The notes under the pieces are model-generated. The model was not told the DNA's origin and made no database searches. It was given only the letters and a program-made list of their open reading frames with translations. Source: Thiomonas sp. (GTDB lineage: Bacteria > Pseudomonadota > Gammaproteobacteria > Burkholderiales > Burkholderiaceae_C). From it: DNA of 5,301 nucleotides. Positions 1-5,281 of the stretch are shown piece by piece. The stretch lies in contig DAIDHU010000279.1 of NCBI GenBank assembly GCA_027451915.1, positions 1 through 5,301 on the forward strand. The letters run 5' to 3'. How positions within the stretch are numbered: position 1 is the stretch's first letter; each line of letters opens with the position of its first letter. A program made the translations under genes and the position numbers.

Positions 1-421
1 CCTTGATGATGGGAATGCCCCCGGCCACCGCCGCCTCGAAGGCCACCATCACGCCATGCTGTTGCGCCGCCGCGAAAATCTCGTTGCCATGCAGGGCCAG
101 CAGCGCCTTGTTCGCGGTGACCACGTGCTTGCCGGCGCGAATGGCCGCCAGCACCAGCTCGCGCGCCGGCTCGATGCCGCCCATCAGCTCGGCCACGATG
201 TCCACGTCCTCGCGCGTGGCCAGGCCCATGAAATCGTCGGTCAGGGGCAGCGTGTCGCCGACGGCGCGGCGCGCCTTCTCGGCGTTGCGCGCGGCGACGG
301 CCACCACCTCGATGCCGCGCCCGGCGCGGCGGCAGAGTTCGTCCTGGTTGCGTTGCAGCACCCGCACCACGCCCGAGGCGACGGTGCCGGCGCCGAGCAG
401 TGCGATTCGCATGGCTTTCAT
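1..421 (-). CDS. hom: Homoserine dehydrogenase, N-terminal 140 residues (runs off the left edge)
   Basis: Cytoplasmic enzyme that reduces aspartate semialdehyde to homoserine with NAD(P)H, the branch point leading to threonine and methionine. Seen: an N-terminal Rossmann dinucleotide-binding start (ALLGAGTVASG, residues 7-17), the family signature VTANKALLA (101-109) with its conserved Asn104-Lys105, and FEAAVAGGIPIIK (128-140), where the window cuts the gene. The substrate-binding and catalytic part and the C-terminal ACT regulatory domain seen in the longer bacterial forms lie outside. The third glycine of the usual GxGxxG is Ala15. The start at 421 is chosen over the ATG at 412 because GGAAG (434-430) lies 8 bases upstream. 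The gene lies 90 bases downstream of alaA on the same strand, so it is probably cotranscribed. In relatives thrC commonly follows hom; that is inference here. Confidence 0.93.
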   Translation of the reverse strand, partial: MKAMRIALLGAGTVASGVVRVLQRNQDELCRRAGRGIEVVAVAARNAEKARRAVGDTLPLTDDFMGLATREDVDIVAELMGGIEPARELVLAAIRAGKHVVTANKALLALHGNEIFAAAQQHGVMVAFEAAVAGGIPIIK

Positions 422-447
422 GGGCAGAGCTTCCAGTGAAGACCGCG

Positions 448-488
448 GCCTTCGCCCGTGCGCAGCCGCGCCGCGGGCAGGCGAAGGC
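448..488 (-). promoter_or_regulatory. Inverted repeat (hairpin) in the alaA-hom gap
   Basis: A perfect 9-bp inverted repeat, GCCTTCGCC at 448-456 and GGCGAAGGC at 480-488, encloses a 23-base GC-rich loop. That loop can form an alternative pairing (GCCCG 454-458 with CGGGC 474-478). It lies between the alaA stop and the hom ribosome-binding site. No T-run follows on the minus strand, so it is not a standard intrinsic terminator. It could set the ratio of hom to alaA expression by attenuation, RNA processing or protection of a 3' end. The structure is seen; the role is inferred. Confidence 0.4.
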
Positions 489-511
489 GCCGGCCGATGG
501 GGTTCGGAGAT

Positions 512-1750
512 TCAGGCAGCGCTCACCTGCTGGCGGCGCATGCGATCGAGAAAGCGGGCGATGCGCCCGATGGCATCGCCCAGGTCGTCCGCGTTGGGCA
601 GGAACACCAGCCGGAAGTGATCCGGCCGCGGCCAGTTGAAGCCGCTGCCCTGCACGATCAGCACGCGCTCCTGGGCCAGCAGATCGAAGGCGAACTGCTG
701 GTCGTCGACGATGGGGTAGAACTTGGGGTCCAGGCGGGGAAACATGTACAGCGCGGCCTTGGGCTTGACCACGCTGACCCCCGGGATCTGGCTCAGCAGT
801 TCGTAGGCCAGGTCGCGCTGGCGGGTCAGGCGCCCGCCCGGGGCCACCAGGTCCTTGATGCTCTGGTAGCCGCCCAGCGCGGTCTGGATGGCCAGCTGCC
901 CCGGCGTGTTGGCGCACAGGCGCATGGAGGCCAGCATGCCCAGGCCCTCGATGTAGTCGCGCGCGTGGCGCTTGTCCCCCGACACCACCATCCAGCCGGC
1001 GCGGTAGCCGCAGGAACGGTAGTTCTTGGAAAGGCCATTGAAGGTGATGAACAACACGTCGTCGGCCAGCGAGGCGATGCTGGTGTGCACATTGCCGTCG
1101 TACAGGGTCTTGTCGTAGATCTCGTCGGCGAACACGATCAACTGGTGTCGGCGCGCGATTTCCACCAGTTCCAGCAGGAACTCGCGGGGATAGAGGGCCC
1201 CCGTGGGGTTGTTCGGGTTGATGACCACCAGCGCCTTGGTGTTGGGCGTGATCTTGCGCCGGATGTCGTCCAGGTCGGGCAGCCAGTCGCTCTGCTCGTC
1301 GCACATGTAGTGCACGGGGCGCCCGCCCGACAGCGACACCGCGGCGGTGTAGAGCGGGTAGTCGGGCGCAGGCAGCAGCACCTCGTCGCCGTTGTTGAGC
1401 AGCGCGTTCATGCTCATGGCGATCAATTCCGAGGCGCCGTTGCCGATGTACACGTCATCGATCTCCACGCCGGAGATGCCTTTTTCCTGGGTGTAGTGCT
1501 GCACCGCCTTGCGCGGCGCGAACAGGCCCTTGGAGTCCGTGTAGCCGGCCGCTCCGGCCAGGTTGCGGATCATGTCCTGCACGATCTCGTCCGGCGGGTC
1601 GAAGCCGAACACCGCCAGGTTGCCGATGTTGAGCTTGATGATGCGCTGCCCGTCCTCTTCCATCTGCCGCGCCTTGTCGAGCACCGGTCCGCGGATGTCG
1701 TAGCACACGTCCGCCAGCTTGTCCGACTTGCGAAATTCCCGGGTCGCCAT
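512..1750 (-). CDS. alaA: Glutamate-pyruvate aminotransferase AlaA (PLP-dependent, fold type I)
   Basis: A 412-residue cytoplasmic transaminase of the AspC/AlaA class I/II family, transferring the amino group of glutamate to pyruvate to make alanine. Length and sequence follow E. coli AlaA (405 aa) closely from CYDIRGPV (16-23) onward. Visible features: IGNGASEL (102-109) and Tyr131 in PAPDYPL for PLP binding, NPNNPTG (178-184), FADEIYD with Asp209 and Tyr212, the Schiff-base lysine Lys242 in NGLSKNYR, and Arg380 for the substrate carboxylate. Tyr17 and Arg20 match the N-terminal active-site pair of the E. coli enzyme. The start at 1750 is supported by AGGAAGAG just upstream and by the family N-terminus; the frame stays open 54 codons further upstream, but that part is low complexity and unlike the family. 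It is first of at least two genes with hom. Some databases call such proteins AlaC or AlaT. Confidence 0.92.
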   Translation of the reverse strand: MATREFRKSDKLADVCYDIRGPVLDKARQMEEDGQRIIKLNIGNLAVFGFDPPDEIVQDMIRNLAGAAGYTDSKGLFAPRKAVQHYTQEKGISGVEIDDVYIGNGASELIAMSMNALLNNGDEVLLPAPDYPLYTAAVSLSGGRPVHYMCDEQSDWLPDLDDIRRKITPNTKALVVINPNNPTGALYPREFLLELVEIARRHQLIVFADEIYDKTLYDGNVHTSIASLADDVLFITFNGLSKNYRSCGYRAGWMVVSGDKRHARDYIEGLGMLASMRLCANTPGQLAIQTALGGYQSIKDLVAPGGRLTRQRDLAYELLSQIPGVSVVKPKAALYMFPRLDPKFYPIVDDQQFAFDLLAQERVLIVQGSGFNWPRPDHFRLVFLPNADDLGDAIGRIARFLDRMRRQQVSAA

Positions 1751-1768
1751 GAACTCTTCCTGCCTTGC

Positions 1769-1784
1769 CGCGGCCGCAGCCGCG
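1769..1784 (-). promoter_or_regulatory. Small hairpin in the alaA leader
   Basis: CGCGGC and GCCGCG (1769-1774 and 1779-1784) form a 6-bp stem around a CGCA tetraloop, 18 bases ahead of the alaA start codon and just upstream of its ribosome-binding site. No convincing promoter for alaA is visible on the minus strand between 1751 and 1889. Such short GC stems arise easily in DNA of this composition, so function is uncertain. Confidence 0.2.
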
Positions 1785-1806
1785 CCTTTCGATGGGGGGT
1801 GAACCC

Positions 1807-1812
1807 TATAAT
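1807..1812 (+). promoter_or_regulatory. Likely sigma-70 -10 box for the Mth938-family gene
   Basis: A perfect TATAAT followed by G stands out in an otherwise very GC-rich stretch of the divergent intergenic region. It would place transcription initiation near 1819, about 70 bases before the ATG at 1890. The -35 region is poor: nothing resembling TTGACA lies 16-18 bases upstream, the nearest being CCTTTC at 1785-1790. The box is not palindromic, and reading it on the minus strand gives no good -35 either, so the plus strand is preferred. Confidence 0.55.
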
Positions 1813-1821
1813 GTACCCGCA

Positions 1822-1838
1822 GGCGCACCGCGTGCGCC
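1822..1838. promoter_or_regulatory. Perfect dyad just downstream of the TATAAT box
   Basis: GGCGCAC-CGC-GTGCGCC is a perfect 7-bp inverted repeat with a 3-base centre, beginning 9 bases after the -10 box and so overlapping or following the expected transcription start. A second one, CCGGC-TCG-GCCGG (1842-1854), follows at once. This could be an operator for a dimeric regulator or hairpins in the leader RNA. The 3-base spacer suits a DNA-binding site slightly better than an RNA loop. No regulator can be named. Confidence 0.35.
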
Positions 1839-1889
1839 GCGCCGGCTCGGCCGGTTCCCGGCCCCGGCGAACTCCCGTCCCACCGCGCG

Positions 1890-2276
1890 ATGAAATTCCA
1901 GGCAGAAGACAACCAGGCCGCCTACACGGTGAGCGCCCACGGTCCCGGTTTCGTGGAAATCAACCGGGTACGTTTCGAGACCGGCGTGTGCGTGGCCAGC
2001 GATGCCGCGCCGGAGCCCTGGGGCGAACAGGGCTTCGCCGCCCTGACCGAACAGGACTTCGCGCGCCTGGCCGAGCGAGCGCCCGAGCTGGTGATCGTGG
2101 GCACCGGCGCCACGCAGCGCTTCGCCCCGCCGGCACTGCTGCGCGCGCTGATCCAGCGCGGCATCGGCTTCGAGGTCATGAACACCGCGGCGGCCTGCCG
2201 CACCTACAACATCCTGGTGGGCGAAGGCCGGCGCGCGCTGGCCGCGCTGGTGGTCGAGGCCCCCGGGCAGGCATGA
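1890..2276 (+). CDS. Mth938-like (DUF498) domain protein
   Basis: A 128-residue, single-domain soluble protein of the Mth938/DUF498 family. The mitochondrial complex I assembly factor NDUFAF3 belongs to the same family; the bacterial role is not established. Seen: the strand-rich N-terminal half with YTVSAHGPGFVEINR (12-26), the family block LVIVGTGATQRF (67-78), PPALLRALIQRGIGFEVMNT (80-99), and the most conserved stretch AACRTYNILVGEGRRALAALV (from residue 101). No catalytic residues or membrane segments are evident. The start at 1890 gives the usual family N-terminus (MKFQ...) although no Shine-Dalgarno sequence precedes it; a 5' leader with two hairpins lies between the predicted promoter and the ATG. 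It is transcribed away from alaA and 147 bases ahead of bcp, which appears to have its own promoter. Confidence 0.9.
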   Translation: MKFQAEDNQAAYTVSAHGPGFVEINRVRFETGVCVASDAAPEPWGEQGFAALTEQDFARLAERAPELVIVGTGATQRFAPPALLRALIQRGIGFEVMNTAAACRTYNILVGEGRRALAALVVEAPGQA

Positions 2277-2315
2277 GTCCGCAGCGAGATCCGGGTGATT
2301 TGTAACGCGATTCGG

Positions 2316-2321
2316 TAAAAT
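2316..2321 (+). promoter_or_regulatory. Likely -10 box for bcp
   Basis: TAAAAT followed by GG lies in a locally AT-richer stretch (about 2296-2321) between the Mth938-family gene and bcp, a typical look for Burkholderiales promoters. TTGTAA at 2300-2305 is only 10 bases upstream, too close to serve as its -35. At 14-17 bases upstream only weak candidates exist (GGGTGA, GTGATT). Initiation near 2328 would give a leader of about 95 bases before the bcp ATG. Confidence 0.5.
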
Positions 2322-2354
2322 GGCGGTCGTGACTCGACGCGAGGCCATGCGGCC

Positions 2355-2380
2355 CGGCGTCGCCGCATCGGGCGGCGCCG
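2355..2380 (+). promoter_or_regulatory. Stable hairpin in the bcp leader
   Basis: CGGCGTCGCC (2355-2364) and GGCGGCGCCG (2371-2380) form a 10-bp stem with one G-U pair and a 6-base loop (GCATCG). It lies inside the predicted untranslated leader, 43 bases ahead of the bcp start codon, and is not followed by a T-run. It may stabilise the transcript or mark a regulated leader. It does not cover the ribosome-binding site (AGGAG at 2414-2418). Confidence 0.35.
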
Positions 2381-2423
2381 AGGTGCAAGCCGCGGGCCCC
2401 GGCCGACGCTAACAGGAGACTTC

Positions 2424-2888
2424 ATGGCTTTGGTTCTGAACAAAGTGGTACCCGATTTCGAGGCGATCGCAACCAGCGAAATCAAATTCAACCCGAAGAA
2501 CTACCTGGGCAAGAAGCTGATCCTGTACTTCTACCCCAAGGACATGACCCCCGGTTGCACCACCGAGGCCCAGCAGTTCCGGGATCTGTACGCGGAATTC
2601 GAAAGCGCCGGAGCGATGATCTTCGGAGTTTCCCGCGACAACCTCGCGTCGCACGACAAGTTCCGCACCCAGCTCGAACTGCCTTTCGACCTGATCGCCG
2701 ACACCGAGGAAAAGCTCTGCCACATGTTCGGCGTGGTCAAGAACAAGATCATGTATGGCAAGAAGGTCAAGGGCATCGAGCGCAGCACCTTCCTGGTCGA
2801 TGCCGAAGGCGTGTTGCGCCAGGAATGGCGCGGCGTGAAGGTCGCCGGCCACGTGCAGGAAGTGCTCGAGGCCGTGCGCAAGCTCTGA
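2424..2888 (+). CDS. bcp: Thioredoxin-dependent thiol peroxidase (BCP/PrxQ peroxiredoxin)
   Basis: A 154-residue cytoplasmic peroxiredoxin that reduces hydrogen peroxide and organic hydroperoxides with electrons from thioredoxin or another thiol donor. Seen: thioredoxin-fold core, the peroxidatic motif YPKDMTPGCTTE with Pro38, Thr42 and Cys45 (PxxxTxxC), the conserved Arg120 in GIERSTFLVD, and a C-terminal helix. The resolving cysteine usual in this family five residues after the peroxidatic one is Gln50. The only other cysteine is Cys99 (EEKLCHMFGV), at the position of the third cysteine of E. coli Bcp. It would therefore act as a 1-Cys enzyme or with a non-standard partner. Length is normal. 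A strong AGGAG ribosome-binding site lies 5 bases before the ATG. A leader with a hairpin precedes it and a hairpin follows, so it is probably its own transcription unit. Confidence 0.93.
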   Translation: MALVLNKVVPDFEAIATSEIKFNPKNYLGKKLILYFYPKDMTPGCTTEAQQFRDLYAEFESAGAMIFGVSRDNLASHDKFRTQLELPFDLIADTEEKLCHMFGVVKNKIMYGKKVKGIERSTFLVDAEGVLRQEWRGVKVAGHVQEVLEAVRKL

Positions 2889-2920
2889 GCCGCCCTTGCC
2901 CCGCACCGTTCTCCGCCCCG

Positions 2921-2945
2921 CCCGCCAGGCCCCGGCCTGCGCGGG
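2921..2945 (+). terminator. Hairpin after bcp, possible terminator with a weak T-run
   Basis: CCCGCCAGGC (2921-2930), loop CCCG, then GCCTG and GCGGG (to 2945) form a 10-bp stem with one bulged C, 33 bases after the bcp stop. Only TGTTC follows, so the T-tract is poor and termination may be partial, letting some transcription enter phoH. The rest of the 144-base gap to phoH is GC-rich and shows no clear promoter. Confidence 0.4.
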
Positions 2946-3032
2946 TGTTCGCGCTAGCGTCGGGCACGCCGCGCCGGCACCGCCCCGCGTCGAACGCGAA
3001 CGTCCCATCTAGCCACGCACCCAGCCGCCGCC

Positions 3033-4958
3033 ATGCCCCTGCCCAAGCCCCCCACCAAACTCGGTTCCCTGCTCCAGGCGCCAGCGGCAGGCGCCCCGGA
3101 AGCGCTGGCGGCCGAAGCTGAGCTCGAAACCGCCGGCGCCGCCGAGCAGCCGGTGCGCGCGGCCAAGGCGGCCGTGGCGAGCGCCCGCGGCCGAGGCGCC
3201 GCACCGCAACGCCAGGAAGCCCGCGCCACGGCCGCGAGCCGCGCTCGCTCGCAGGCGCCCTCCACCCCGGGCCAGAGCCCGAACCCGGGTCCCAGGCAGG
3301 CCAGCCTGCTCGCGCCCTCGCGATCGGCCAAGGCGCAGCCCGCGGCCACGGGGCCGCAGGCCCTGCCAGCGGCCGCCGCGGCCAGCTCCCCCGCCGCCTC
3401 CCCTGCCTCCCCCGCCGCCTCCCGGACCGTACTCCCGGCCGTCTCCCCCACGCCCTCGGCTGTGGCCGCCGCGGCCGCGTCCCCGCCCGCCTCCCGCGCG
3501 GACGCCGCCTCCCGCGCCGGCGCGCCCTCCACCCGGCGCGGCGCCCGCGCCCAGGCCCCGGCCGAACCCGGCAAGCTGTTCGTGCTGGACACCAACGTGC
3601 TGATGCACGATCCCACCTCGCTGTTCCGCTTCGAGGAACACGACGTCTACCTGCCCATGGTCACGCTCGAGGAACTCGACGGCCACAAGAAGGGCATGTC
3701 CGAGGTCGCGCGCAACGCCCGCCAGGCCAGCCGCGAGCTCGACGCCCTGGTGGCCGGCGTCGAGGCCGGCATCGAGCAGGGCATACGCCTGGACCACAGC
3801 GGCCATCGCGAGGCCCGCGGGAGGCTGTTCTTCCAGACCCGCGCCCACGAGGCGCGCCTGCCCGAGGCCCTGCCCCAGGGCAAGGCCGACAACCAGATCC
3901 TGGGCGTGCTGCAGGCGCTCACCCAGGCCTTCCCGGAACGCTCGGTGGTGCTGGTGTCCAAGGACATCAACATGCGGGTCAAGGCCCGCGCGCTGGGCCT
4001 GAACGCCGAGGACTACACCAACGACAAGACCCTCGACGACGCCGACCTGCTCTACACGGGCGTGATGGCCCTGCCCGAGGATTTCTGGGACAAGCAGGCC
4101 AAGTCGCTGGAGAGCTGGCAGCAGGGCGGCCAGCCCTTTTACCGCCTGCAGGGCCCGCTGGTGGCCGCGATGCTGGTCAACCAGGCCGTGTATTGGGAGG
4201 CCCCCAACGCCACGCCGCTGTACGCCCGGGTCCGGGAAATCCGCGCCTCCACCGCCGTGCTGCAGGTGGTGCGCGACTACACCCACCCGAAGAACAGCAT
4301 CTGGGGCGTGTGCGCGCGCAACCGGGAACAGAATTTCGCCCTCAACCTCCTGCTCGACCCGGAGGTGGACTTCGTCACCCTGAGCGGCCAGGCCGGCACC
4401 GGCAAGACCCTGCTGGCGCTGGCCGCGGGCCTGCAGCAGGTGCTGGAGGAGCGGCGTTACAACGAGATCATCATCACCCGGGTCACGGTCCCCGTGGGCG
4501 AGGACATCGGCTACCTGCCGGGTACCGAGGAGGAGAAGATGTCGCCCTGGATGGGCGCCCTCGACGACAACCTCGAGGTGCTCAACCAGTCCGGCAGCGG
4601 CAACCACGGCGGCGAGTGGGGCCGCGCGGCCACGCAGGAGCTGATCCGCTCGAAGGTCAAGATCAAGAGCATGAACTTCATGCGCGGGCGCACCTTCCTC
4701 AACAAGTACGTGATCATCGACGAGGCGCAGAACCTCACCCCGAAGCAGATGAAGACCCTGATCACCCGTGCCGGCCCCGGCACCAAGATCATCTGCATGG
4801 GCAACCTGGCGCAGATCGACACGCCCTACCTCACCGAAGGCAGCTCCGGCCTGGCCTACGCCGTGGACCGCTTCAAGGGCTGGAAGCACTCCGGGCACAT
4901 CACCCTCGCCCGCGGCGAGCGCAGCCGCCTGGCCGATTACGCGACAGAGATCCTTTAG
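3033..4958 (+). CDS. phoH: PIN-PhoH fusion protein (PhoH2-type ribonuclease/ATPase) with long disordered N-terminus
   Basis: A 641-residue cytoplasmic protein. Residues 1-180 are low complexity, about one third alanine with much Pro, Ser and Arg, probably disordered. A PIN ribonuclease domain follows (about 181-330): FVLDTNVLM with Asp186, Glu213/Glu214 in LEELD, Asp286 in KADNQIL and Asp311 in VSKDINMR, the acidic set that binds metal. The PhoH ATPase domain (about 430-641) has Walker A GQAGTGKT (452-459), Walker B YVIIDEAQ (Asp563, Glu564), MGNLAQID (589-596) and the closing GERSRLADYA. PIN-PhoH proteins studied elsewhere couple ATP hydrolysis to RNA unwinding and cleavage. This is the two-domain type, unlike the shorter E. 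coli PhoH. The start MPLPKPPTK is typical of related proteins, but no Shine-Dalgarno is visible. It lies 144 bases after bcp. Confidence 0.94.
   Translation: MPLPKPPTKLGSLLQAPAAGAPEALAAEAELETAGAAEQPVRAAKAAVASARGRGAAPQRQEARATAASRARSQAPSTPGQSPNPGPRQASLLAPSRSAKAQPAATGPQALPAAAAASSPAASPASPAASRTVLPAVSPTPSAVAAAAASPPASRADAASRAGAPSTRRGARAQAPAEPGKLFVLDTNVLMHDPTSLFRFEEHDVYLPMVTLEELDGHKKGMSEVARNARQASRELDALVAGVEAGIEQGIRLDHSGHREARGRLFFQTRAHEARLPEALPQGKADNQILGVLQALTQAFPERSVVLVSKDINMRVKARALGLNAEDYTNDKTLDDADLLYTGVMALPEDFWDKQAKSLESWQQGGQPFYRLQGPLVAAMLVNQAVYWEAPNATPLYARVREIRASTAVLQVVRDYTHPKNSIWGVCARNREQNFALNLLLDPEVDFVTLSGQAGTGKTLLALAAGLQQVLEERRYNEIIITRVTVPVGEDIGYLPGTEEEKMSPWMGALDDNLEVLNQSGSGNHGGEWGRAATQELIRSKVKIKSMNFMRGRTFLNKYVIIDEAQNLTPKQMKTLITRAGPGTKIICMGNLAQIDTPYLTEGSSGLAYAVDRFKGWKHSGHITLARGERSRLADYATEIL
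3386..3423 (+). repeat. 21-base tandem repeat inside the phoH N-terminal region
   Basis: A 17-base sequence, CTCCCCCGCCGCCTCCC, occurs at 3386-3402 and again at 3407-3423, a 21-base (7-codon) period that encodes SPAAS-PA-SPAAS. The surrounding coding strand (about 3370-3540) is strongly C-rich with many CCTCCC and GCC runs. Because the period is a multiple of three, copy-number change by slippage would alter linker length without breaking the frame. Confidence 0.6.
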
Positions 4959-5044
4959 CAGGCGAACAGTTGCGCGATCTGCTGCGCGGCCTCCAAGCTG
5001 CGGCGCAGGGCGTCCACGAGGAGAAACTCACCGACCCGCTCGAA
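4955..5044 (-). pseudogene. Possible 3' remnant of a converging gene (unidentified)
   Basis: Read on the minus strand, the bases from 5044 down to 4958 give a 29-residue coding-like tail ending FACstop, with the TAA at 4957-4955 overlapping the phoH TAG. It contains GEFLLVDALRRSLEAAQQI, a hydrophobic/charged helix-like pattern, and nearly all codons end in G or C. The frame continues through the phoH-derived copy but meets a stop at 5095-5093, so no intact gene fits. I do not recognise the protein. The plus-strand frame of the same bases also looks helix-like (LRDLLRGLQAAAQG), so the strand is not certain. Inference: the end of a converging gene cut off by the duplication and repeat that follow. 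Confidence 0.25.
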
Positions 5045-5107
5045 GGCGCAGATCGACACGCCCGACCTCAACGAAGGCAGCTCCGGCCTGGCCTACGCCC
5101 TGGACCG
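5045..5107 (+). repeat. Duplicated 63-bp internal fragment of phoH
   Basis: Bases 5045-5107 match phoH 4808-4870 at 60 of 63 positions without gaps. The offset of 237 bases is a multiple of three, and the frame stays open from the phoH stop through the copy. The fragment encodes the segment after the MGNLAQID motif. The three differences fall in first or second codon positions and would change Tyr to Asp, Thr to Asn and Val to Leu. It has no start or ribosome-binding site, so it is a gene scar and not a functional gene. Confidence 0.85.
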
Positions 5108-5281
5108 ACTGCGCCCCTGCCTCCCTCCCTCGCTCCCGCACGAGCGGGGGCTGGGGCGCGCGGGCGGGCGGCGACGGGGTGGTCGGCCCTGTCGGGCCGA
5201 CTGCGCTTGCGCTGCTCGGGAGGCAGGCGTGCGGCAGAACTCGCTACGCGCTGTCGCGCTGCGCTCAGACAGCTGCCGCGA
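5107..5281. repeat. 175-bp GC-rich inverted-repeat element (REP/BIME-like)
   Basis: This stretch begins at the right end of the phoH copy and shows no convincing gene. It holds hairpin GCTCCCGC-ACGA-GCGGGGGC (5132-5151, one G-U pair), perfect hairpin GTCGGCCC-TGTC-GGGCCGAC (5182-5201), and nested stems GCGGCAG/CTGCCGC (5231-5237 with 5273-5279) around CTGTC/GACAG (5251-5255 with 5268-5272). CCTGCCTCCC (5116-5125) is complementary to GGGAGGCAGG (5218-5227), closing the first two hairpins into a larger fold. GACTGCGC occurs at 5107, 5199 and 5282. Its first 20 bases return at 5282, giving a 175-base period. It resembles dispersed intergenic repeats of GC-rich proteobacteria, but the family is not identified. 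Confidence 0.6.

Noticed and set aside
3..620. Open frames on the plus strand opposite hom
   Set aside because: The minus strand encodes clear homoserine dehydrogenase motifs. The plus frames are Ala/Ser/Arg-rich shadows.
458..2305. Long open frame on the plus strand opposite alaA (615 codons)
   Set aside because: It covers the antisense of alaA and then crosses the Mth938-family gene in another frame. It is rich in His, Gln, Val and Arg and shows no domain. The alaA frame carries all catalytic motifs.
2320..2412. 30-codon open frame ending just before the bcp ribosome-binding site, a possible leader peptide
   Set aside because: Its ATG overlaps the predicted -10 box and it has no ribosome-binding site. 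The inner ATG at 2347 has only GAGG two bases away, and the peptide is Ala/Gly/Arg-rich as expected by chance.
2921..2945. Strong intrinsic terminator after bcp
   Set aside because: The stem is good but the following bases (TGTTC) are not a proper T-run, so only a possible weak terminator is reported.
3009..4898. Very long open frame on the minus strand opposite phoH (629 codons)
   Set aside because: It mirrors phoH, whose PIN and PhoH motifs are unambiguous. Its translation is low-complexity Gly/Ala/His/Val-rich with no family features. Long antisense frames are expected at this GC content.
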